Positions 1 to 5,899 of a stretch of DNA of 6,973 nucleotides are shown here, in pieces. A model generated the notes under the pieces. The model was not told where the DNA came from. It saw nothing but the letters and a program-made list of their open reading frames with translations, and searched no databases. The translations under genes and the position numbers were made by a program. Position 1 is the first letter of the stretch, and every line of letters begins with the position of its first letter. Source of the DNA: Actinomycetes bacterium (GTDB lineage: Bacteria > Actinomycetota > Acidimicrobiia > Acidimicrobiales > Acidimicrobiaceae); assembly GCA_021823045.1 (NCBI GenBank), contig JAKAPB010000096.1:1-6973 (forward strand). The letters are read 5' to 3'.

Positions 1-1845
1 GATCTCATCTTGTCGATACCTTCGGGCTCGGTTACTCGCCTTCCCGATGGCCAGCTCCTCGACGATTCTCGACACGTTGTCTATCTGTCTACGCAGATGC
101 CCCACGGGTTTAAGGGGATAATTTCTAAAGTGCTGTCCATCGACCCCTCGCAAATAAGGGTGATAGCACCAAACGTAGGTGGAGCTTTCGGAGGAAAAGC
201 TGGATCGACAGCTGAGCATAGCGTCGTTGTGGCGGCGAGCATCAAGCTAAATAGACCTCTGAAGTGGGTAGAGACCAGATCTGAGAATATGGTGGCAATG
301 CCCCATGGTCGAGGACAGGTCCAATATATCGAAATGGGCTTCCATAAAGATGGAAAGATCTCTGGGTTAAGGGCGAGGATAATAGGTGACTCGGGAGCCT
401 ATGCCGGCTTTGGGGGTGGCCTTCCGCTTGGATCCACCCGTGCAATGGCCCAAGGGGTGTACGAGATACCGAAGATCTCTTACGATGCTGCGGTAGCCGT
501 TACCAACACTACTCCCGTTGGAGCATTTCGCGGAGCAGGCCGTCCTGAGGCTGCCGCATTTCTAGAGCGGATGATGGATATCGCAGCAGATGGGCTTGGG
601 ATAGATCCGGTAGAACTTCGGCGAATGAACTTTATATCCAAGGATTCCTTCCCCTACACGACCAGAATGGGGACCGTTTACGACATTGGCGACTATCGCC
701 TCGCTCTCGATAAGGCCGTGGAGATGTCGGGATATGGAGAGCTTCGCAAAGAGCAGAAGAGGAGAATTGAACAGGGCTCCAGGAAGTTACTTGGAATTGG
801 AATCTCTAGCTATGTTGAGATTACCGCAGGTGGAAGTGGCTCTGAGTATGGTTCGGTCAGGATAGAACCAGACGGTTCGGCGACTCTTCGAGTTGGAACT
901 TCTTCCCATGGCCAGGGGCACGCAACCTCCTTTGCGATGATCGTTGCTGACAAGTTGGGAATTGCGCTTGAGAAGATTAAGTTGGTGCAATCGGATACCG
1001 ACTTGGTACCACGAGGATCTGGTACCGGTGGCTCAAGGTCCCTGCAGATTGGTGGTTCAGCAATTGCTGGAGCGGCGGATTTGGTTCTGGAGACCGCTAA
1101 GGAACTCGCCGCAAAACACCTTGAGGCCTCAGTGGACGACATCGTCGTCTCCGACCTCGGCGGGCTCCAGGTTGCTGGGGTACCTGCGTCAAGGCTGGAA
1201 TGGACCGAAATCTATGCAATGTCTGAAGGGGACTCAGCGTCGGAAAGGTCGGTGTTGGATGTTGATTTCGACTTTTCTCAGCTCTCGCCTAGCTTTCCTT
1301 TTGGCGCCCATCTCTCTGTTGTAGAAGTGGACATAGAGACTGGCGAGGTCAAGCCGATCAGGCACGTAGCGGTCGATGACTGTGGGAGGGTGTTGAATCC
1401 ACTAATCGTCAACGGCCAACAGCACGGCGGTATCGCTCAGGGAATTTCTCAAGTCTTGTGGGAGGAGATTCGTTACGACGAGAGTGGCAACCCAATAACG
1501 ACCAATTTTGCTGACTATGCTCTGCCGAGTGCGGCCGAGTTTTGCTCCTATGAGACTGCAAACACAGAGACTCCAACTCCATTGAACCCCTTAGGAGCCA
1601 AGGGTATCGGCGAATCGGGAACGATCGGAGCTATGCCAGCTGTCCACAATGCCGTGATTGATGCCTTAAGTCATCTGGGGATTGTGCATATTGACATGCC
1701 GTGCACTCCGGAGAAGATTTGGCGGGCTGTGTCAAATGCGGAGGAGAATAGAAATTCACTCTGGAGAGAGCCCCCATCCGTCTTTGAAAGCCTCCCGATT
1801 AGAGGGTCGGCTAACCTAGCCGCGGCGAGCGAAGTTGACGTTTAG
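1..1845 (+). CDS. Molybdenum hydroxylase large (molybdopterin-binding) subunit, xanthine dehydrogenase/CoxL-like, 5' partial
   Basis: The reading frame is open from base 1 and ends with TAG at 1843-1845, giving 614 visible residues. Family members are usually about 750-800 residues, so the N-terminal part lies outside the window and the TTG at base 10 is not a real start. The family binds molybdopterin cytosine dinucleotide and hydroxylates or oxidises a small substrate, working with FAD and 2Fe-2S subunits. Visible motifs in order are STQMPH (88-105), VGGAFGGK (175-198), GAFRGAGR (520-543), HGQGH (907-921), the GTGGSRS stretch (1021-1041) and KGIGESGTIG, whose Glu codon at 1612-1614 matches the catalytic glutamate. 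The loop is GAFRGAGR rather than the AYRCSFR of form I CO dehydrogenase, so a true CO dehydrogenase is unlikely; xanthine, aldehyde or N-heterocycle oxidation remain possible. The FAD and FeS partner genes are not visible. The last 35 or so residues, after the conserved domain, are low in recognisable motifs. The substrate cannot be assigned. Confidence 0.93.
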   Translation, partial: DLILSIPSGSVTRLPDGQLLDDSRHVVYLSTQMPHGFKGIISKVLSIDPSQIRVIAPNVGGAFGGKAGSTAEHSVVVAASIKLNRPLKWVETRSENMVAMPHGRGQVQYIEMGFHKDGKISGLRARIIGDSGAYAGFGGGLPLGSTRAMAQGVYEIPKISYDAAVAVTNTTPVGAFRGAGRPEAAAFLERMMDIAADGLGIDPVELRRMNFISKDSFPYTTRMGTVYDIGDYRLALDKAVEMSGYGELRKEQKRRIEQGSRKLLGIGISSYVEITAGGSGSEYGSVRIEPDGSATLRVGTSSHGQGHATSFAMIVADKLGIALEKIKLVQSDTDLVPRGSGTGGSRSLQIGGSAIAGAADLVLETAKELAAKHLEASVDDIVVSDLGGLQVAGVPASRLEWTEIYAMSEGDSASERSVLDVDFDFSQLSPSFPFGAHLSVVEVDIETGEVKPIRHVAVDDCGRVLNPLIVNGQQHGGIAQGISQVLWEEIRYDESGNPITTNFADYALPSAAEFCSYETANTETPTPLNPLGAKGIGESGTIGAMPAVHNAVIDALSHLGIVHIDMPCTPEKIWRAVSNAEENRNSLWREPPSVFESLPIRGSANLAAASEVDV

Positions 1846-1895
1846 CCGGTAATTGAGGTCTAGTCGGTAATTGAGGTTAGCCGGTGATGGAGACC
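1843..1895 (+). repeat. Three-copy 17-18-base tandem repeat over the molybdenum hydroxylase stop codon
   Basis: Unit 1 is TAGCCGGTAATTGAGGTC (1843-1860), whose first three bases are the stop codon of the upstream gene. Unit 2 is TAGTCGGTAATTGAGGT (1861-1877) and matches unit 1 at 16 of 17 positions. Unit 3 is TAGCCGGTGATGGAGACC (1878-1895) and matches unit 1 at 14 of 18. The end of the array can fold as a 5-bp hairpin, CCGGT (1881-1885) with ACCGG (1893-1897). The array may be a simple slippage duplication or a regulatory or mRNA-stability element; the sequence does not decide. Confidence 0.8.
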
Positions 1896-1955
1896 GGAAG
1901 AAAAACGCTCGTGCCACGGGAAGTAGCCGGGTACGAATTTTGTTGGAAGTAAACG

Positions 1956-1979
1956 AGGACCCGGAGATTCCCGGGTCCT
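1956..1979 (+). terminator. Terminator-like hairpin after the molybdenum hydroxylase gene
   Basis: AGGACCCGG (1956-1964) pairs perfectly with CCGGGTCCT (1971-1979) around a 6-base loop. AAAC (1951-1954) can also pair with GTTT (1984-1987) across a small internal loop. The fold lies between the molybdenum hydroxylase stop and the next start on the same strand. No good U tract follows on the + strand, only GCGGGTTTG, so it may be a weak or factor-aided terminator, or an mRNA-stabilising 3' structure or leader fold. Confidence 0.55.
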
Positions 1980-1997
1980 GCGGGTTTGACGAGAAAT

Positions 1998-2002
1998 AGG
2001 GG
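1998..2002 (+). promoter_or_regulatory. Ribosome binding site that fixes the TTG start of the DsbA-like gene
   Basis: AGGGG lies 6 bases upstream of TTG at 2009. An in-frame TAG at 1997-1999 blocks any earlier start, and the protein has no Met codon before the active-site motif, so TTG is the only sensible start. Confidence 0.65.
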
Positions 2003-2008
2003 CCAGTT

Positions 2009-2638
2009 TTGGAGAGCATCGAGTTCTTCTTCGATCCAATTTGTCCTTGGGCTTGGATCAGCTCAAGGTGGGTAGAGGAGCTAGTTGACCAGAGTGCGGT
2101 AAAGTGTACCTGGAGGTTCATTTCACTGCGTGAACTAAATGCAGGCAAGAACTACGCATTGAATTTCCCACCCCGTTATCCCGAGATACACGGGCTCGGC
2201 CATAAGCTCTTGCGTGTCGCTGCGCTCGCCCGCGATGAGGGTGGGAATGAGGCGGTTGCGAGGTTTTACTCGGCCGCTGGTCGAGAAATCCACACTAATT
2301 CGAACAGGGAGACCTATCTCAATGGTGGGTCGATCGAGCCGATTCTTCGTGCCGCCGATCTTCCGAAAAGCATGGAAGAGGCTATGGATGAGGATCGTTT
2401 CGATTCAACGATCAAGGAAGAGACGGAGCTAGCGCTTTCGAGGACGGGGCGAGATGTGGGTACTCCTATCATTTCTCTATCAGGCCACGAAGATGTCTCC
2501 TTTTTCGGTCCGGTGATGAGTTCTATCCCAAAGGGTGATGACGCGTTGCGGCTATTTGAGGCATACAAAACCTTTGCGTCTTTTCCGGGATTCGCCGAGG
2601 TGAAGAGGTCGTTGCGCTTCCCACCGAGCTTCCTTTAG
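2009..2638 (+). CDS. DsbA-family thiol oxidoreductase, mycothiol-dependent nitroreductase Rv2466c-like, monothiol CPWA centre
   Basis: This 209-residue protein, starting with TTG, has a thioredoxin-fold DsbA/FrnE architecture. The N-terminal beta strand runs into FDPICPWAWISSRW (residues 8-21), which closely resembles the FDPLCPWCWITSRW region I recall for Mycobacterium tuberculosis Rv2466c. DVGTPII (149-155) carries the cis-proline Pro153, and FFGPV (165-169) and the closing KTFASFPGFAEVKR segment are also family hallmarks. Length matches the family (about 200-210). Rv2466c is a cytosolic mycothiol-dependent reductase that activates nitro compounds; no signal peptide is visible here, so a cytosolic place is inferred. 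The second active-site cysteine is replaced by Ala15, leaving Cys12 alone; the only other cysteine is Cys33. A monothiol mechanism with a low-molecular-weight thiol such as mycothiol would fit. The gene is followed after 30 bases by the ABC-F gene on the same strand, a probable two-gene transcript without obvious functional logic. Confidence 0.88.
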   Translation: MESIEFFFDPICPWAWISSRWVEELVDQSAVKCTWRFISLRELNAGKNYALNFPPRYPEIHGLGHKLLRVAALARDEGGNEAVARFYSAAGREIHTNSNRETYLNGGSIEPILRAADLPKSMEEAMDEDRFDSTIKEETELALSRTGRDVGTPIISLSGHEDVSFFGPVMSSIPKGDDALRLFEAYKTFASFPGFAEVKRSLRFPPSFL

Positions 2639-2668
2639 GCTAGGTCGAATCGTTTGGGCAGTTAGAAT

Positions 2669-4282
2669 GTGTCGGCCATGTTGATAGCCGATTCCCTCTC
2701 AGTCGAAGTTGCCGGAAAATTTATCGTAAACGGTGTTTCCTTTCGCGTAAATCCCGGGGAGAAGGTCGGGATCGTCGGTCGGAATGGGGCGGGTAAGACG
2801 TCGATGTTACGCGTGCTTGGAGGCGAGGTCGCCCCGGCATCCGGTACCATACAGAGGGTTGGTCAGGTCGGCTACCTCAACCAAGAACCCAAGGCCGATC
2901 TTGCCATCGCAGAAGCGTCGGTGGTTTCTCGGGTCATATCCGGCAAAGGCCTCGATGAGATTTCAGCACAACTTGAGCGGCTCCGTCTGCTCCTTGAGTC
3001 TGACCCAAGTGAAGCAAATATCAGGAGATATTCAAAAAAGCAAGACGAGTTTACTAACTTGAACGGCTATCAGGCAGAGTCTGAAGCCAAGAAGATTCTT
3101 AGTGGACTAGGTCTCCAAGAGAGTCGATTTTCGATGAAAATCGGAACACTTTCTGGCGGTGAAAGACGAAGGGTCGAGCTGGCGAGGATACTCTTTGCCG
3201 GAAGTGACCTGCTTTTGCTCGACGAGCCGACAAATCACCTTGACCTCGACTCAAAGAGTTGGTTATTGAATTTTATGCGTGCCTACCGTGGCGCACTAGT
3301 TGTCGTAAGTCATGACCTGATGCTCTTAGACGAAGCGATAACTCGAATATTTCATTTGGAAAGAGCCCAGGGCGATGGCGAACTTACCGAATACAAGGGT
3401 ACGTTTACCCAGTACAAGAAGGCCCGGGAGCTCGACAAGCAGCGCGCCGCTAAACAGGCGGAGCGGCTTCAACACGAGATCACTAGGTTAGATACACTCG
3501 CTGATGCAATGCGACATCAAACTTCAAAAAGGGCAAGGATTGCAAAGACACTAGATAAGAGGGTCGATCGGCTCGAAGACAAGGTAATTGCCCCCCTTGC
3601 GTCGTATCAAACCAAAGTGAGCGCCAAATTGAAGGACCCTCCTCCGAGTGGACGAGACGTATTGACCGTTACGAACCTCTGCAAGGGCTTTGGAGGGCAT
3701 GGGGTATTCGAAGACGTGAACTTGGCTATGTCCAGGGGAGAGCGCTGGCTAATAGTCGGTCTGAATGGTGCCGGGAAGACCACCCTGTTGAAGCTAATTT
3801 ATGGAGAAATCCAACCTGATTTTGGGTCGATATCCTTTGGCTACCAGGTATCGCCAGGATATTATGCCCAAGAGCACGAGAATCTGGATTACAACAAATC
3901 GCCACTTGAGCTCGTTCAGTCGAAGGCGACCGGAACAAATACCGAACTGCGCTCTATGTTGGCCAGTTTTGGACTAGTGGGAGACGTAATTTTCCAGCCT
4001 GCTGGAACTCTGTCTGGGGGTGAAAAGACCAAGCTATCCCTTACACTCCTCGTTGCAGGCCAGCATAATTTGCTTTTGTTGGATGAGCCTACAAATAACT
4101 TGGATCCAGAATCAAGAGTGGCGGTAGGGAAAGCATTGGCCACCTGGCCAGGTACGATGCTGGTGGTTACTCACGACGAGGAGTTTGCGGCGGAGTTGTC
4201 CCCCGACAAGGTAATTGTCATGCCCGACGGATCAGTCGATTTCTATGGCGACGACTACCTCGAGCTGATCGCCATGGCATAA
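2669..4282 (+). CDS. ABC-F family ATP-binding cassette protein (ribosome-associated type)
   Basis: The 537-residue protein has two ABC ATPase domains and no membrane segments, the ABC-F layout. Domain 1 has Walker A GRNGAGKT (37-44), signature LSGGE (161-165), Walker B with the DEPTNHLD block (Asp185, Glu186) and the switch His215. A charged, helical linker follows from about 242 to 325; it begins YKGTFTQYKKARE and is rich in Lys, Arg and Glu, as in the P-site tRNA interaction motif of ABC-F factors. Domain 2 has GLNGAGKT (364-371), LSGGE (448-452), DEPTNNLD (Asp472, Glu473) and His502. All catalytic residues are intact, so it should hydrolyse ATP. ABC-F proteins act at the ribosomal E site in translation control or antibiotic protection; nothing in the sequence distinguishes a housekeeping role from resistance. 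The start is GTG at 2669; ATG at 2678 is an alternative. Neither has a clear Shine-Dalgarno; a GGG at 2656-2658 fits GTG slightly better. Probably cotranscribed with the gene before it. Confidence 0.93.
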   Translation: MSAMLIADSLSVEVAGKFIVNGVSFRVNPGEKVGIVGRNGAGKTSMLRVLGGEVAPASGTIQRVGQVGYLNQEPKADLAIAEASVVSRVISGKGLDEISAQLERLRLLLESDPSEANIRRYSKKQDEFTNLNGYQAESEAKKILSGLGLQESRFSMKIGTLSGGERRRVELARILFAGSDLLLLDEPTNHLDLDSKSWLLNFMRAYRGALVVVSHDLMLLDEAITRIFHLERAQGDGELTEYKGTFTQYKKARELDKQRAAKQAERLQHEITRLDTLADAMRHQTSKRARIAKTLDKRVDRLEDKVIAPLASYQTKVSAKLKDPPPSGRDVLTVTNLCKGFGGHGVFEDVNLAMSRGERWLIVGLNGAGKTTLLKLIYGEIQPDFGSISFGYQVSPGYYAQEHENLDYNKSPLELVQSKATGTNTELRSMLASFGLVGDVIFQPAGTLSGGEKTKLSLTLLVAGQHNLLLLDEPTNNLDPESRVAVGKALATWPGTMLVVTHDEEFAAELSPDKVIVMPDGSVDFYGDDYLELIAMA

Positions 4283-4465
4283 CCGAATCGATCCAGCTTT
4301 AATTAGGCAAGTCGAAATTCTGGGTAGAGCGCTATTTCTGCTCGGGTGCTCCGGAGGCTCACTGTTGAAAGGAAGCAGCAGCCGACTACATATCTATCTG
4401 TTTTCTTAGCTGGCGATGGTGGTTCCGCTACTTAGAGGACTGCTCGGGTCGATTTCAAGAAAACA
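4283..4465. other. Intergenic spacer between convergent genes, no gene seen
   Basis: Together with the terminator and the bases up to 4573 this forms a 291-base gap between the ABC-F stop and the peroxiredoxin stop. No open frame, tRNA or known RNA motif was recognised. The 10-mer CTGCTCGGGT occurs twice, near 4338 and near 4439, which may be chance. Confidence 0.5.
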
Positions 4466-4496
4466 ATGGAGCCCGGTGGGGGATACCGGGCTCCAT
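4466..4496 (-). terminator. Rho-independent terminator of the peroxiredoxin gene, possibly acting in both directions
   Basis: ATGGAGCCCGGT (4466-4477) and ACCGGGCTCCAT (4485-4496) form a perfect 12-bp stem with a 7-base loop. Read on the minus strand, the stem is followed by TTGTTTTCTT, a good U-rich tail, and it lies about 78 bases past the peroxiredoxin stop. On the plus strand the tail is GGACTTGTCT, poorer in U, but the same stem could also help end the ABC-F transcript arriving from the left. Confidence 0.85.
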
Positions 4497-4573
4497 GGAC
4501 TTGTCTATCGTTGATAGCTATTCGAGTTGACCTCTACGTGATCAATGTAGTGAAATCGAAGGCTTCTTTAAAG

Positions 4574-5056
4574 CTAGAGTTTTGACAGGATGGATTCTGC
4601 GGACGAGACGGTCAGTCCACCCCCTGGCTCTACTTCTAAGGAAGTAACCACGCCATCTTGAAGGATCGCTGCGAAGCGCCTCGATCTGTTGCCCATTGCC
4701 GAGCCGTGGGCATCCAATACCAGACCCGTGGCGGATGCAAATTCGCCGTTACCGTCGGCCAATAGGGTGACCTCGTCTGCTATTCCCTGGGATTCTCCCC
4801 AAGCTTTCATGACAAAGGGGTCATTGACTGCCACGCAGAAAACCTTGTCGACGCCCTTGGCTTTAAGTTCCTCTGATCGGATTACAAAGCCGGGAAGGTG
4901 GTAGTCGGAGCAGGTGGGAGTAAAGGCCCCCGGAACACCAAACAGTACGACCTTGCCCTTACCGAGTATCTCGGAAGTCTTTACCTTAGTCGACTCACCT
5001 TTTTCGATCGCAACAATATCGACCGTTGGAATCGTATCGCCTACCTGAATCGTCAC
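4574..5056 (-). CDS. Peroxiredoxin, Prx5 / type II subfamily
   Basis: The protein is 160 residues from GTG at 5056, a normal length for a Prx5-type thiol peroxidase, which reduces H2O2 and organic hydroperoxides in the cytosol. The active-site segment VPGAFTPTCSDYHLPGF contains the PxxxTxxC signature with peroxidatic Cys49, Thr46 and Pro42 (numbering from the GTG). The NRSRRFAAILQDG segment downstream carries the conserved active-site arginine region. A second cysteine, Cys74 in VFCVAVND, sits where type II peroxiredoxins often keep a second Cys, so a 1-Cys or atypical 2-Cys cycle is possible. An ATG at 5074 would add six residues, MREVAA, but GTG has a well-placed GAGGT and gives the family-typical N-terminus MTIQVGD. 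The gene stands alone, convergent with ABC-F, and ends at a strong terminator. No promoter could be assigned with confidence. Confidence 0.95.
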   Translation of the reverse strand: MTIQVGDTIPTVDIVAIEKGESTKVKTSEILGKGKVVLFGVPGAFTPTCSDYHLPGFVIRSEELKAKGVDKVFCVAVNDPFVMKAWGESQGIADEVTLLADGNGEFASATGLVLDAHGSAMGNRSRRFAAILQDGVVTSLEVEPGGGLTVSSAESILSKL

Positions 5057-5292
5057 AGCAGCTACCTCGCGCATCTTTGTTGGTCCAGCTCTTTGCCCAC
5101 CTAGTCAAGAACCAATAAAGGGGCAAGGTTATGCCGCGTTTTGGAAATTTGATTTAGGGCTACTCATAATGAGGAGTTCAAGAAGACCAAAACTGCCAGC
5201 TTAGATAGGCTCGCTTTAGTCACCCAGACGAGCTGGTGGGGTGCTAAGTTTGTTATTAATCGGCCATGGCCAGTAAGACTTACCATGAAAAG
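5057..5292. other. Intergenic spacer between two minus-strand genes
   Basis: This is the 236 bases between the peroxiredoxin start and the tautomerase stop. It should hold the peroxiredoxin promoter and possibly the tautomerase 3' end. A 10-base palindrome GGCCATGGCC lies at 5262-5271, and an imperfect hairpin with CCAG/CTGG core lies near 5223-5237. No convincing terminator with a U tract was seen. Confidence 0.4.
5064..5068 (-). promoter_or_regulatory. Ribosome binding site favouring the GTG start of the peroxiredoxin
   Basis: On the minus strand GAGGT (5068-5064) is followed by 7 bases and then GTG at 5056-5054. The upstream ATG at 5074-5072 has no comparable Shine-Dalgarno; the sequence before it reads GAGCTGGACCAACAAAG. 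Confidence 0.6.
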
Positions 5293-5472
5293 TTAACCGA
5301 GAGACTTGCCAGCCACCGCCCAATCTTGGGGTGGAACTTCGTAGATTACCACGCTGATCGCCTCTGGAGATACATTGAGGGTCTCTCGGACCACGTCGGT
5401 CAGCCTTTTGGCGAGCAACCTCCGATCCTCTGCGCTACTTCCTTCGAACATTGAGACCTGTATGAGCGGCAA
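5293..5472 (-). CDS. 4-oxalocrotonate tautomerase family protein with altered arginines
   Basis: The protein is 59 residues including the initiator. The start is TTG at 5472-5470, immediately followed by CCG, so removal of the initiator exposes Pro1, the catalytic base of the tautomerase superfamily. The sequence opens PLIQVSMFEG and contains the SVVIYEVPPQDWAVAG block, both typical of the family; Trp50 takes the place of Phe50 of the Pseudomonas enzyme. The family forms hexamers of small subunits and carries out enol-keto tautomerisation, dehalogenation or hydration. Two substrate-binding arginines of the classical enzyme, Arg11 and Arg39, are both serine here, so the classical 2-hydroxymuconate reaction is doubtful. 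A longer frame from TTG at 5484 would place four residues before Pro1 and block the active site, so it is rejected. No degradation-pathway neighbours are visible. A 62-codon antisense frame on the plus strand at 5266-5454 is a shadow. Confidence 0.87.
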   Translation of the reverse strand: MPLIQVSMFEGSSAEDRRLLAKRLTDVVRETLNVSPEAISVVIYEVPPQDWAVAGKSLG

Positions 5473-5899
5473 AATACACCCCAACTGAAGTTAGATTCGA
5501 GCTTTCAAGGAGATCATACTGCAAATAGCGGTGAGAAAAGGACTGATTATCCCCAGAGTCCAGATGGTAGAGGCTCACAACGATCCTGGTTTCTTTGAAG
5601 CGGGTCTGTAACTTGTTTTCAGCCTTAGTTTCAACTGCGAGCTGGCTCACATGGGGGACCGATCCGCCTCCAGATCGCTTTATGAGGTGAATATTTCCGG
5701 ATTCTTTCAGGATAGTTATATTCTTTGAGACAATGTCCGCAGAAACCCTACTACCTGGTAATTTGTCCGATAGCTTTCTCTGGTCAGCCCCTATATTGGA
5801 AAGTAGTGTGGGATCACTGAGCCGTAGAGGCTGACGGAATCTGCCATAAGAGCATGTCAGAAGGTATGTGTCCTCCCGTAAGCTCGAAGTTGCTGACAA
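5435..5899 (-). CDS. Doubtful hypothetical frame, 154 codons
   Basis: This minus-strand frame is open from a TAG at 5902-5900 to a TAG at 5437-5435. The first usable start is TTG at 5899, and no Met codon occurs inside. No Shine-Dalgarno is visible before the TTG. The frame overlaps the start of the tautomerase gene by 38 bases on the same strand. The product has no signal peptide or membrane segment and I recognise no family. A central stretch around SADIVSKNITILKESG could form a helix-turn-helix-like pair of helices, but that is weak. It may be a real orphan gene upstream of the tautomerase, a decayed gene, or a chance open frame. I lean towards not real. Confidence 0.22.
   Translation of the reverse strand: MSATSSLREDTYLLTCSYGRFRQPLRLSDPTLLSNIGADQRKLSDKLPGSRVSADIVSKNITILKESGNIHLIKRSGGGSVPHVSQLAVETKAENKLQTRFKETRIVVSLYHLDSGDNQSFSHRYLQYDLLESSNLTSVGVYFAAHTGLNVRRK

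Noticed and set aside
1816..2148. 110-codon minus-strand frame spanning the tandem repeat
   Set aside because: It is antisense to the gene end and to the DsbA-like gene; its repeated NLNYRL-type residues only reflect the DNA repeat.
4320..4390. tRNA-like GGGTAGAGCGC stretch in the spacer after ABC-F
   Set aside because: No T-arm GGTTCGAATCC-type sequence and no cloverleaf can be drawn.
5081..5130. Promoter of the peroxiredoxin with minus-strand TTGCCC and TAGGTG, or TTGACT as -35
   Set aside because: TTGCCC to TAGGTG has 17-base spacing, but the -10 match is poor; TTGACT has no -10 box at proper distance.
5262..5271. GGCCATGGCC palindrome as an operator
   Set aside because: A single 10-base palindrome downstream of the tautomerase gene with no second copy in the window; chance is likely.
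5266..5454. Plus-strand 62-codon frame with ATG start opposite the tautomerase
   Set aside because: The minus-strand frame gives a clear tautomerase sequence with catalytic proline; the plus-strand product matches nothing and is an antisense shadow.
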